A stretch of DNA of 64,000 nt from contig NC_051099.1 in assembly GCF_901709675.1 (NCBI RefSeq), forward strand, positions 9,986,501-10,050,500, given 5' to 3'. Origin of the DNA: Syngnathus acus. Its lineage: Eukaryota > Chordata > Actinopteri > Syngnathiformes > Syngnathidae. The notes beneath the pieces were generated by a model, which saw only the letters and a list, made by a program, of their open reading frames with translations, was not told the DNA's origin and made no database searches. The position numbers were made by a program, and so were the translations under genes. Below are positions 49,061 to 62,003 of the stretch, piece by piece (position 1 is the first letter of the stretch; each line of letters begins with the position of its first letter).

Positions 49061-50501
49061 GTGAGGCGACCGGGTGCGGACGCTAACTCACGCCCGGCAA
49101 GAGCGCTCGGAAGGCGGATAGGCTTTCACGGAAGCCCCGCCAGCTGGTCCGCGGGCCAAATAGGGTTCCATAAGGGACCGGGCGCGGACGCTAACCCACG
49201 CCAGGCATGAGAGCTCGGAAGGCGGATAGGCTTTCACGGACATCCCGCCGGCTGGTCCGCGGGCCAAATAGGGTCCCATAAAGAACCGGGCGCGGTCTCT
49301 AACTCACGCCCGGCAGGAGTGCTCGGAGGGCGGATAGGCATTCACGGAGGTCCCGCCAGCCGGTCCGCGGGCCATTCAGGGTCCCATACATGACCGGGCG
49401 CGGTCTCTAACTCAGGCCCGGCAGGAGTGCTCGGAGGGCGGATAGGCATTCACGGAGGTCCCGCCAGCCGGTCCGCGGGCTATTTAGGGTCCCATAACTG
49501 ACCGGGCGCGGTCTCTAACTCAGGCCCGGCAGGAGTGCTCGGAGGGCGGATAGGCATTCACGGAGGTCCCGCCGGCCGGTCCGCGGGCTATTTAGGGTCC
49601 CATAACTGACCGGGCGCGGTCTCTAACTCAGGCCCGGCAGCAGTGCTCGGAGGGCGGATAGGCATTCCCGGAGGTCCCGCCAGCCGGTCCGCGGGCCATT
49701 CATGGTCCCATACATGACCGGGCGCGGTCTCTAACTCAGGCCCGGCAGGAGTGCTCGGAGGGCGGATAGGCATTCACGGAGGTCCCGCCAGCCGGTCCGC
49801 GGGCCATTCAGGGTCCCATACATGACCGGGCGCGGTCTCTAACTCAGGCCCGGCAGGAGTGCTCGGAGGGCGGATAGGCATTCACGGAGGTCCCGCCAGC
49901 CGGTCCGCGGGCTATTTAGGGTCCCATAACTGACCGGGCGCGGTCTCTAACTCAGGCCCGGCAGGAGTGCTCGGAGGGCGGATAGGCATTCACGGAGGTC
50001 CCGCCGGCCGGTCCGCGGGCTATTTAGGGTCCCATAACTGACCGGGCGCGGTCTCTAACTCAGGCCCGGCAGGAGTGCTCGGAGGGCGGATAGGCATTCA
50101 CGGAGGTCCCGCCGGCCGGTCCGCGGGCTATTTAGGGTCCCATAACTGACCGGGCGCGGTCTCTAACTCAGGCCCGGCAGGAGTGCCCGGAGGGCGGATA
50201 GGCATTCACGGAGGTCCCGCCAGCCGGTCCGCGGGCCATTCAGGGTCCCATACATGACCGGCCGCGGTCTCTAACTCAGGCCCGGCAGGAGTGCTCGGAG
50301 GGCGGATAGGCATTCACGGAGGTACCGCCAGCCGGTCCGCGGGCCAATTAGGGTCCCATAAGTGACCGGGCGCGGTCTCTAACCCACGCCCGGCAGGAGT
50401 GCTCGGAGGGCGGACAGGCTTTCACGGAGCTCCCGCCAGCCGGTCCGCGGGCCAAATAGGGTCCCATAAGGGACCGGGGGCGGACGCTAAACCACGCACT
50501 C
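49061..50501. repeat. Satellite B block 5
   Basis: 13 x 108 + 37 bp. Left junction GTGACGTGAGGCGACC and right junction ACCACGCACTCAACTCGG as in other blocks. The interior includes several CTATTTAGGG/CATAACT monomers in a row, so the monomer mix differs from blocks 1 and 2. Confidence 0.96.
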
Positions 50502-52719
50502 AACTCGGCACTCTGAAGCACCCAAGAGCGCTTTTTACTAGAAAACGTGCTCAGCTCGTTGAGAAAATGCACTCTAAGCAATACAATTAAAAATGCTTAT
50601 AAAACATAAACCAAACGTTGCAGGTGGTCATTTCTTCATGCGCAGTGATAAACTCGGCACTCTGAAGCACCCAAGAGCGCTTTTAACTAGAAAACGTGCT
50701 CAGCTCGTCGAGAAAATGCGCTCTAAGCAATACAATTAAAAATGCTCATAAAACATAAACCAAACGTTGCAGGTGGTCATTTCTTCATGTGCAGTGATAA
50801 ACTCGGCACTCTGAAGCACCCAAGAGCGCTTTTTACTTTTCCAACCTAACCAGAGTGACGGGAGAGGCACCATCCAGAAAACGTGCTCAGCTCATCGAGA
50901 AAATGCGATTTAAGCAATAAAACTAAAAATGCTTATAAAACATAAACCAAACGTTGCAGGTGGTCATTTCTGCATGCGCAGTGATAAACTGGGCACTCTG
51001 AAGCCCCCAAGAGCACTTTTTACTATGCCAACCTAACCGGAGTGACGGGAGAGGCACCATCCAGAAAACGTGCTCAGCTCGTCGAGAAAATGCGATTTAA
51101 GCAATAAAACAAAAAATGCTTATAAAACATAAACCAAACGTTGCAGGTGGTCATTTCTGCATGCGCAGTGATAAACCCGGCACTCTGAAGCACCCAAGAG
51201 CGCTTTTTACTAGAAAACGTGCTCAGCTCGTCGAGAAAATGCACTCTAAGCAATACAATTAAAAATGCTTATAAAACATAAACCAAACGTTGCAGGTGGT
51301 CATTTCTGCATGCGCAGTGATAAACTGGGCACTCTCAAGCCCCCAAGAGCACTTTTTACTATGCCAACCTACCCAGAGTGACGGGAGAGGCACCATCCAG
51401 AAAACGTGCTCAGCTCGTCGAGAAAATGCGATTTAAGCAATAAAACCAAAAATGCTTATAAAACATAAACCAAACGTTGCAGGTGGTCATTTCTTCATGC
51501 GCAGTGATAAACTCGGCACTCTGAAGCACCCAAGAGCGCTTTTTACTTTGCCAACCTAACCAGAGTGACGGGAGAGGCACCATCCAGAAAACGTGCTCAG
51601 CTCGTCGAGAAAATGCGATTTAAGCAATAAAACTAAAAATGCTTATAAAACATAAACCAAACGTTGCAGGTGGTCATTTCTGCATGCGCAGTGATAAACT
51701 GGGCACTCTGAAGCCCCCAAGAGCACTTTTTACTATGCCAACCTAACCAGAGTGACGGAAGAGGCACCATCCAGAAAACGTGCTCAGCTCGTCGAGAAAA
51801 TGCGATTTAAGCAATAAAATTAAAAATGCTTATAAAACATAAACCAAACGTTGCAGGTGGTCATTTCTTCATGCGCAGTGATAAACTCGGCACTCTGAAG
51901 CACCCAAGAGCGCTTTTAACTAGAAAACGTGCTCAGCTCGTCGAGAAAATGCGCTCTAAGCAATACAATTAAAAATGCTCATAAAACATAAACCAAACGT
52001 TGCAGGTGGTCATTTCTTCATGCGCAGTGATAAACTCGGCACTCTGAAGCACCCAAGAGCGCTTTTTACTTTGCCAACCTAACCAGAGTGACGGGAGAGG
52101 CACCATCCAGAAAATGTGCTCAGCTCATCGAGAAAATGCGATTTAAGCAATAAAACTAAAAATGCTTATAAAACATAAACCAAACGTTGCAGGTGGTCAT
52201 TTCTGCATGCGCAGTGATAAACTGGGCACTCTGAAGCCCCCAAGAGCACTTTTTACTATGCCAACCTAACCAGAGTGACGGGAGAGGCACCATCCAGAAA
52301 ACGTGCTCAGCTCGTCGAGAAAATGCGATTTAAGCAATAAAATTAAAAATGCTTATAAAACATAAACCAAACGTTGCAGGTGGTCATTTCTTCATGCGCA
52401 GTGATAAACTCGGCACTCTGAAGCACCCAAGAGCGCTTTTAACTAGAAAACGTGCTCAGCTCGTCGAGAAAATGCGCTCTAAGCAATACAATTAAAAATG
52501 CTCATAAAACATAAACCAAACGTTGCAGGTGGTCATTTCTTCATGTGCAGTGATAAACTCGGCACTCTGAAGCACCCAAGAGCGCTTTTTACTTTGCCAA
52601 CCTAACCAGAGTGACGGGAGAGGCACCATCCAGAAAACGTGCTCAGCTCATCGAGAAAATGCGATTTAAGCAATAAAACTAAAAATGCTTATAAAACATA
52701 AACCAAACGTTGCAGGTGG
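50502..52719. repeat. Satellite A array, block 8
   Basis: 187/149-bp monomers. CCGGAGTGACG at 51037 lies exactly 536 bp after the end of B block 5. The last monomer is cut in mid-unit at GTTGCAGGTGG, where B block 6 begins. Confidence 0.96.
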
Positions 52720-53779
52720 ATAGGCATTCACGGAGGTCCCGCCAGCCGGTCCGCGGGCTATTTAGGGTCCCATAACTGACCGGGCGCGGTCTCTAACTCA
52801 GGCCCGGCAGGAGTGCTCGGAGGGCGGATAGGCATTCACGGAGGTCCCGCCGGCCGGTCCGCGGGCTATTTAGGGTCCCATAACTGACCGGGCGCGGTCT
52901 CTAACTCAGGCCCGGCAGGAGTGCTCGGAGGGCGGATAGGCATTCACGGAAGTCCCGCCAGCCGGTCCGCGGGCCATTCAGGGTCCCATACATGACCGGG
53001 CGCGGTCTCTAACTCAGGCCCGGCAGCAGTGCTCGGAGGGCGGATAGGTATTCACGGATGTCCCGCCAGCAGGTCCGCGGGCCATTCAGGGTCCCATACA
53101 TGACCGGGCGCGGTCTCTAACTCAGGCCCGGCAGCAGTGCTCGGAGGGCGGATAGGCATTCACGGCGGTCCCGCCAGCCGGTCCGCGGGCCATTCAGGGT
53201 CCCATACATGACCGGGCGCGGTCTCTAACTCAGGCCCGGCAGGAGTGCTCGGAGGGCGGATAGGCATTCACGGAGGTCCCGCCAGCCGGTCCGCGGGCCA
53301 TTCAGGGTCCCATACATGACCGGGCGCGGTCTCTAACTCAGGCCCGGCAGGAGTGCTCGGAGGGCGGATAGGCATTCACGGAGGTCCCGCCGGCCGGTCC
53401 GCGGGCCATTTAGGGTCCCATAAGTGACCGGGCGCGGTCTCGAACTCACGCCCGGCAGGGGTGCTCGGAGGGCGGATAGGCTTTCACGGTGGTACCGCCA
53501 GCCGGTCCGCGGGCCATTTAGGGTCCCATAAGTGACCGGGCGCGGTCTCTAACTCAGGCCCGGCAGGAGTGCTCGGAGGGCGGATAGGCATTCACGGAGG
53601 TACCGCCAGCCGGTCCGCGGGCCAATTAGGGTCCCATAAGTGACCGGGCGCGGTCTCTAACCCACGCCCGGCAGGAGTGCTCGGAGGGCGGACAGGCTTT
53701 CACGGAGCTCCCGCCAGCCGGTCCGCGGGCCAAATAGGGTCCCATAAGGGACCGGGGGCGGACGCTAAACCACGCACTC
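52719..53779. repeat. Satellite B block 6, with a unique left junction
   Basis: About 9.8 monomers of 108 bp. It starts in mid-monomer (GGATAGGCATTCACGG) fused to GTTGCAGGTGG of satellite A, with GG shared at the joint, and lacks the two edge monomers seen at the start of the other blocks. The right end is the standard edge monomer and junction. Confidence 0.95.
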
Positions 53780-56753
53780 AACTCGGCACTCTGAAGCACC
53801 CAAGAGCGCTTTTTACTAGAAAACGTGCTCAGCTCGTCGAGAAAATGCACTCTAAGCAATACAATTAAAAATGCTTATAAAACATAAACCAAACGTTGCA
53901 GGTGGTCATTTCTTCATGCGCAGTGATAAACTCGGCACTCTGAAGCACCCAAGAGCGCTTTTAACTAGAAAACGTGCTCAGCTCGTCGAGAAAATGCGCT
54001 CTAAGCAATACAATTAAAAATGCTCATAAAACATAAACCAAACGTTGCAGGTGGTCATTTCTTCATGTGCAGTGATAAACTCGGCACTCTGAAGCACCCA
54101 AGAGCGCTTTTTACTATTCCAACCTAACCAGAGTGACGGGAGAGGCACCATCCAGAAAACGTGCTCAGCTCATCGAGAAAATGCGATTTAAGCAATAAAA
54201 CTAAAAATGCTTATAAAACATAAACCAAACGTTGCAGGTGGTCATTTCTGCATGCGCAGTGATAAACTGGGCACTCTGAAGCCCCCAAGAGCACTTTTTA
54301 CTATGCCAACCTAACCGGAGTGACGGGAGAGGCACCATCCAGAAAACGTGCTCAGCTCGTCGAGAAAATGCGATTTAAGCAATAAAACAAAAAATGCTTA
54401 TAAAACATAAACCAAACGTTGCAGGTGGTCATTTCTGCATGCGCAGTGATAAACCCGGCACTCTGAAGCACCCAAGAGCGCTTTTTACTAGAAAACGTGC
54501 TCAGCTCGTCGAGAAAATGCACTCTAAGCAATTCAATTAAAAATGCTTATAAAAAATAAACCAAACGTTGCAGGTGGTCATTTCTTCATGCGCAGTGATA
54601 AACTCGGCACTCTGAAGCACCCAAGAGCGCTTTTTACTTTGCCAACCTAACCAGAGTGACGGGAGAGGCACCATCCAGAAAACGTGCTCAGCTCGTCGAG
54701 AAAATGCGATTTAAGCAATAAAACTAAAAATGCTTATAAAACATAAACCAAACGTTGCAGGTGGTCATTTCTGCATGCGCAGTGATAAACTGGGCACTCT
54801 GAAGCCCCCAAGAGCACTTTTTACTATGCCAACCTAACCAGAGTGACGGGAGAGGCACCATCCAGAAAACGTGCTCAGCTCGTCGAGAAAATGCGATTTA
54901 AGCAATAAAATTAAAAATGCTTATAAAACATAAACGAAACGTTGCAGGTGGTCATTTCTTCATGCGCAGTGATAAACTCGGCACTCTGAAGCACCCAAGA
55001 GCGCTTTTAACTAGAAAACGTGCTCAGCTCGTCGAGAAAATGCGCTCTAAGCAATACAATTAAAAATGCTCATAAAACATAAACCAAACGTTGCAGGTGG
55101 TCATTTCTTCATGTGCAGTGATAAACTCGGCACTCTGAAGCACCCAAGAGCGCTTTTTACTTTGCCAACCTAACCAGAGTGACGGGAGAGGCACCATCAA
55201 GAAAACGTGCTCAGCTCATCGAGAAAATGCGATTTAAGCAATAAAACTAAAAATGCTTATAAAACATAAACCAAACGTTGCAGATGGTTATTTCTGCATG
55301 CGCAGTGATAAACTGGGCACTCTGAAGCCCCCAAGAGCACTTTTTACTATGCCAACCTAACCAGAGTGACGGGAGAGGCACCATCCAGAAAACGTGCTCA
55401 GCTCGTCGAGAAAATGCGATTTAAGCAATAAAACAAAAAATGCTTATAAAACATAAACCAAACGTTGCAGGTGGTCATTTCTGCATGCGCAGTGATAAAC
55501 TCGGCACTCTGAAGCACCCAAGAGCGCTTTTTACTAGAAAACGTGCTCAGCTCGTCGAGAAAATGCGCTCTAAGCAATACAATTAAAAATGCTTATAAAA
55601 CATAAACCAAACGTTGCAGGTGGTCATTTCTGCATGCGCAGTGATAAACTGGGCACTCTGAAGCCCCCAAGAGCACTTTTTACTATGCCAACCTAACCAG
55701 AGTGACGGGAGAGGCACCATCCAGAAAACGTGCTCAGCTCGTCGAGAAAATGCGATTTAAGCAATAAAATTAAAAATGCTTATAAAACATAAACCAAACG
55801 TTGCAGGTGGTCATTTCTTCATGCGCAGTGATAAACTCGGCACTCTGAAGCACCCAAGAGCGCTTTTTACTAGAAAACGTGCTCAGCTCGTCGAGAAAAT
55901 GCGCTCTAAGCAATACAATTAAAAATGCTCATAAAACATAAACCAAACGTTGCAGGTGGTCATTTCTTCATGCTGCAGTGATAAACTCGGCACTCTGAAG
56001 CACCCAAGAGCGCTTTTTACTTTGCCAACCTAACCAGAGTGACGGGAGAGGCACCATCCAGAAAACGTGCTCAGCTCGTCGAGAAAATGCGATTTAAGCA
56101 ATAAAACTAAAAATGCTTATAAAACATAAACCAAACGTTGCAGGTGGTCATTTCTGCATGCGCAGTGATAAACTGGGCACTCTGAAGCCCCCAAGAGCAC
56201 TTTTTACTATGCCAACCTAACCAGAGTGACGGGAGAGGCACCATCCAGAAAACGTGCTCAGCTCGTCGAGAAAATGCGATTTAAGCAATAAAACAAAAAA
56301 TGCTTATAAAACATAAACCAAACGTTGCAGGTGGTCATTTCTGCATGCGCAGTGATAAACCCGGCACTCTGAAGCACCCAAGAGCGCTTTTTACTAGAAA
56401 ACGTGCTCAGCTCGTCGAGAACATGCGCTCTAAGCAATACAATAAAAAATGCTTATAAAACATAAACCAAACGTTGCAGGTGGTCATTTCTTCATGCGCA
56501 GTGATAAACTCGGCACTCTGAAGCACCCAAGAGCACTTTTTACTTTGCCAACCTAACCAGAGTGACGGGAGAGGCACCATCCAGAAAACGTGCTCAGCTC
56601 GTCGAGAAAATGCGATTTAAGCAATAAAACTAAAAATGCTTATAAAACATAAACCAAACGTTGCAGGTTGTCATTTCTTCATGCGCAGTGATAAACTCCG
56701 CACTCTGAAGGACCCAAGAGCGCTTTTTACTTTGCCAACTTAACCAGAGTGAC
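53780..56753. repeat. Satellite A array, block 9
   Basis: 187/149-bp monomers. CCGGAGTGACG at 54315 is again 536 bp after the B block end. A variant CAGATGGTTATTTCTG occurs near 55282. It ends in the CCGCACTCTGAAGGACCC boundary monomer. Confidence 0.96.
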
Positions 56754-59598
56754 GTGAGGCGACCGGGTGCGGACGCTAACTCACGCCCGGCAAGAGCGCT
56801 CGGAAGGCGGATAGGCTTTCACGGAAGCCCCGCCAGCTGGTCCGCGGGCCAAATAGGGTTCCATAAGGGACCGGGCGCGGACGCTAACCCACGCCAGGCA
56901 TGAGAGCTCGGAAGGCGGATAGGCTTTCACGGACATCCCGCCGGCCGGTCCGCGGGCCAAATAGGGTCCCATAAAGAACCGGGCGCGGTCTCTAACTCAC
57001 GCCCGGCAGGAGTGCTCGGAGGGCGGATAGGCATTCACGGAGGTCCCGCCAGCCGGTCCGCGGGCCATTCAGGGTCCCATACATGACCGGGCGCGGTCTC
57101 TAACTCAGGCCCGGCAGGAGTGCTCGGAGGGCGGATAGGCATTCACGGAGGTCCCGCCAGCCGGTCCGCGGGCTATTTAGGGTCCCATAACTGACCGGGC
57201 GCGGTCTCTAACTCAGGCCCGGCAGGAGTGCTCGGAGGGCGGATAGGCATTCACGGAGGTCCCGCCGGCCGGTCCGCGGGCTATTTAGGGTCCCATAACT
57301 GACCGGGCGCGGTCTCTAACTCAGGCCCGGCAGGAGTGCTCGGAGGGCGGATAGGCATTCACGGAGGTCCCGCCAGCCGGTCCGCGGGCCATTCAGGGTC
57401 CCATACATGACCGGGCGCGGTCTCTAACTCAGGCCCGGCAGGAGTGCTCGGAGGGCGGATAGGCATTCACGGAGGTCCCGCCAGCCGGTCCGCGGGCCAT
57501 TCAGGGTCCCATACATGACCGGGCGCGGTCTCTAACTCAGGCCCGGCAGGAGTGCTCGGAGGGCGGATAGGCATTCACGGAGGTCCCGCCAGCCGGTCCG
57601 CGGGCCATTCAGGGTCCCATACATGACCGGGCGCGGTCTCTAACTCAGGCCCGGCAGCAGTGCTCGGAGGGCGGATAGGCATTCACGGAGGTCCCGCCAG
57701 CCGGTCCGCGGGCCAATTAGGGTCCCATACAGTGACCGGGCGCGGTCTCTAACTCAGGCCCGGCAGGAGTGCTCGGAGGGCGGATAGGCATTCACGGAGG
57801 TCCCGCCAGCCGGTCCGCGGGCCATTCAGGGTCCCATACATGACCGGGCGCGGTCTCTAACTCAGGCCCGGCAGGAGTGCTCGGAGGGCGGATAGGCATT
57901 CACGGACGTCCCGCCAGCCGGTCCGCGGGCTATTTAGGGTCCCATAACTGACCGGGCGCGGTCTCTAACTCAGGCCCGGCAGCAGTGCTCGTAGGGCGAA
58001 TAGGCATTTACGGAGGTCCCGCCAGCCGGTCCGCGGGCTATTTAGGGTCCCATAACTGACCGGGCGCGGTCTCTAACTCAGGCCCGGCAGCAGTGCTCGT
58101 AGGGCGGATAGGCATTCACGGAGGTCCCGCCAGCCGGTCCGCGGGCTATTTAGGGTCCCATAACTGACCGGGCGCGGTCTCTAACTCAGGCCCGGCAGGA
58201 GTGCTCGGAGGGCGGATAGGCATTCACGGAGGTCCCGCCAGCCGGTCCGCGGGTCATTCAGGGTCCCATACATGACCGGGCGCGGTCTCTAACTCAGGCC
58301 CGGCAGGAGTGCTCGGAGGGCGGATAGGCATTCACGGAGGTCCCGCCAGCCGGTCCGCGGGCCATTCAGGGTCCCATACATGACCGGGCGCGGTCTCTAA
58401 CTCAGGCCCGGCAGCAGTGCTCGGAGGGCGGATAGGCATTCACGGAGGTCCCGCCAGCCGGTCCGCGGGCCATTCAGGGTCCCATACATGACCGGGCGCG
58501 GTCTCTAACTCAGGCCCGGCAGGAGTGCTCGGAGGGCGGATAGGCATTCACGGAGGTCCCGCCAGCCGGTCCGCGGGCCATTCAGGGTCCCATACATGAC
58601 CGGGCGCGGTCTCTAACTCAGGCCCGGCAGCAGTGCTCGGAGGGCGGATAGGCATTCACGGAGGTCCCGCCAGCCGGTCCGCGGGCCATTCAGGGTCCCA
58701 TACATGACCGGGCGCGGTCTCTAACTCAGGCCCGGCAGGAGTGCTCGGAGGGCGGATAGGCATTCACGGAGGTCCCGCCAGCCGGTCCGCGGGCCATTCA
58801 GGGTCCCATACATGACCGGGCGCGGTCTCTAACTCAGGCCCGGCAGCAGTGCTCGGAGGGCGGATAGGCATTCACGGAGGTCCCGCCAGCCGGTCCGCGG
58901 GCCATTCAGGGTCCCATACATGACCGGGCGCGGTCTCTAACTCAGGCCCGGCAGGAGTGCTCGGAGGGCGGGTAGGCATTCACGGAGGTCCCGCCAGCCG
59001 GTCCGCGGGCCATTCAGGGTCCCATACATGACCGGGCGCGGTCTCTAACTCAGGCCCGGCAGCAGTGCTCGGAGGGCGGATAGGATTCACGGAGGTCCCG
59101 CCAGCCGGTCCGCGGGCCATTTAGGGTCCCATCAGGGACCGGGCGCGGTCTCTAACTCACGACCGGCAGGAGTGCTCGGAGGGCGAATAGGCTTTCACGA
59201 AGGTACCGCCAGCCGGTCCGCGGGCCATTTAGGGTCCCATAAGTGACCGGGCGCGGTCTCGAACTCACGCCCGGCAGGGGTGCTCGGAGGGCGGATAGGC
59301 TTTCACGGTTGTACCGCCAGCCGGTCCGCGGGCCATTTAGGGTCCCATAAGTGACCGGGCGCGGTCTCTAACTCAGGCCCGGCAGGAGTGCTCGGAGGGC
59401 GGATAGGCATTCACGGAGGTACCGCCAGCCGGTCCGCGGGCCAATTAGGGTCCCATAAGTGACCGGGCGCGGTCTCTAACCCACGCCCGGCAGGAGTGCT
59501 CGGAGGGCGGACAGGCTTTCACGGAGCTCCCGCCAGCAGGTCCGCGGGCCAAATAGGGTCCCATAAGGGACCGGGGGCGGACGCTAAACCACGCACTC
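56754..59598. repeat. Satellite B block 7 (longest)
   Basis: 26 x 108 + 37 bp; a one-base insertion (CATACAGTGACC near 57729) and a one-base deletion (GATAGGATTCACGG near 59081) cancel. Between about 58400 and 59070 the monomers alternate CGGCAGCAGTG and CGGCAGGAGTG, forming a 216-bp dimer repeated about three times. Reference monomer: 58501-58608. Confidence 0.96.
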
Positions 59599-59807
59599 AA
59601 CTCGGCACTCTGAAGCACCCAAGAGCGCTTTTTACTAGAAAACGTGCACAGCTCGTCGAGAAAATGCGATTTAAGCAATAAAATTAAAAATGCTTATAAA
59701 ACATAAACCAAACGTTGCAGGTGGTCATTTCTTCATGCGCAGTGATAAACTCGGCACTCTGAAGCACCCAAGAGCGCTTTTTACTTTGCCAACTTAACCA
59801 GAGTGAC
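59599..59807. repeat. Satellite A spacer, block 10
   Basis: Only 209 bp of satellite A between two B blocks. It contains CCAACTTAACC before the junction like the boundary variant, but with ordinary CTCGGCAC. It also carries GTGCACAGCTC, a private change near 59645. Confidence 0.95.
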
Positions 59808-62003
59808 GTGAGGCGACCGGGTGCGGACGCTAACTCACGCCCGGCAAGAGCGCTCGGAAGGCGGATAGGCTTTCACGGAAGCCCCGCCAGCAGGTCCGCG
59901 GGCCAAATAGGGTTCCATAAGGGACCGGGCGCGGACGCTAACCCACGCCAGGCATGAGAGCTCGGAAGGCGGATAGGCTTTCACGGAGATCCCGCCGGCC
60001 GGTCCGCGGGCCAAATAGGGTCCCATAAAGAACCGGGCGCGGTCTCTAACTCACGCCCGGCAGGAGTGCTCGGAGGGCGGATATGCTTTCACGGGAACCC
60101 GCCGGCCGGTCCGCGGGCCAAATAGGGTCCCGTAAGTGACCGGGCGCGGTCTCTTACTCACGCCCGGCAGGAGTGCTCGGAGGGCGGATAGGCATTCACG
60201 GAGGTACCGCCAGCCGGTCCGCGGGCCAATTAGGGTCCCGTAAGGGACCGGGCGCGGTCTCTAACTCAGGCCCGGCAGGAGTGCTCGGAGGGCGGATAGG
60301 CATTCACGGAGGTCCCGCCAGCCGGTCCGCGGGCCATTCAGGGTCCCATACATGACCGGGCGCGGTCTCTAACTCAGGCCCGGCAGCAGTGCTCGGAGGG
60401 CGGATAGGCATTCACGGAGGTCCCGCCAGCCGGTCCGCGGGCCATTCAGGGTCCCATACGTGACCGGGCGCGGTCTCTAACTCAGGCCCGGCAGGAGTGC
60501 TCGGAGGGCGGATAGGCATTCACGGAGGTCCCGCCAGCCGGTCCGCGGGCCAATTAGGGTCCCATACGTGACCGGGCGCGGTCTCTAACTCAGGCCCGGC
60601 AGGAGTGCTCGGAGGGCGGATAGGCATTCACGGAGGTCCCGCCAGCCGGTCCGCGGGCCATTCAGGGTCCCATACATGACCGGGCGCGGTCTCTAACTCA
60701 GGTCCGGCAGCAGTGCTCGGAGGGCGGATAGGCATTCACGGAGGTCCCGCCAGCCGGTCCGCGGGCCATTCAGGGTCCCATACGTGACCGGGCGCGGTCT
60801 CTAACTCAGGCCCGGCAGGAGTGCTCGGAGGGCGGATAGGCATTCACGGAGGTCCCGCCAGCCGGTCCGCGGGCCATTCAGGGTCCCATACATGACCGGG
60901 CGCGGTCTCTAACTCAGGCCCGGCAGCAGTGCTCGGAGGGCGGATAGGCATTCACGGACGTCCCGCCAGCCGGTCCGCGGGCCAATTAGGGTCCCATACG
61001 TGACCGGGCGCGGTCTCTAACTCAGGCCCGGCAGGAGTGCTCGGAGGGCGAATAGGCATTCACGGAGGTCCCGCCAGCCGGTCCGCGGGCCATTCAGGGT
61101 CCCATACATGACCGGGCGCGGTCTCTAACTCAGGCCCGGCAGCAGTGCTCGGAGGGCGGATAGGCATTCACGGACGTCCCGCCAGCCGGTCCGCGGGCCA
61201 ATTAGGGTCCCATACGTGACCGGGCGCGGTCTCTAACTCAGGCCCGGCAGGAGTGCTCGGAGGGCGGATAGGCATTCACGGAGGTACCGCCAGCCGGTTC
61301 GCGGGCCATTTAGGGTCCCATAAGGGACCGGGCGCGGTCTCTAACTCAGGCCCGGCAGGAGTGCTCGGAAGGCGGATAGGCATTCACGAAGGTACCGCCA
61401 GCCGGTCCGCGGGCCATTTAGGGTCCCGTAAGTGACCGGGCGCGGTCTTTAACTCAGGCCCGGCAGGAGTGCTCGGAGGGCGGATAGGCATTCACGAAGG
61501 TACCGCCAGCCGGTCCGCGGGCCATTTAGGGTCCCATAAGGGACCGGGCGCGGTCTCTAACTCACGCCCGGCAGGAGTGCTCGGAGGGCGGATATGCTTT
61601 CACGGAGGTACCGCCAGCCGGTCCGCGGGCCATTTAGGGTCCCATAAGTGACCGGGCGCGGTCTCGAACTCACGCCCGGCAGGAGTGCTCGGAGGGCGGA
61701 TAGGCTTTCACGGTGGTACCGCCAGCCGGTCCGCGGGCCATTTAGGGTCCCATAAGTGACCGGGCGCGGTCTCTAACTCAGGCCCGGCAGGAGTGCTCGG
61801 AGGGCGGATAGGCATTCACGGAGGTACGGCCAGCCGGTCCGCGGGCCAATTAGGGTCCCATAAGTGACCGGGCGCGGTCTCTAACCCACGCCCGGCAGGA
61901 GTGCTCGGAGGGCGGACAGGCTTTCACGGAGCACCCGCCAGCCGGTCCGCGGGCCAAATAGGGTCCCATAAGGGACCGGGGGCGGACGCTAAACCACGCA
62001 CTC
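59808..62003. repeat. Satellite B block 8
   Basis: 20 x 108 + 36 bp; a net one-base loss (CACGGGAACCCGCC near 60091) explains the missing base. Shared left and right edge monomers. The interior mixes CGGCAGCAGTG and CGGCAGGAGTG forms with GTACCGCC variants towards the right end. Confidence 0.96.
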
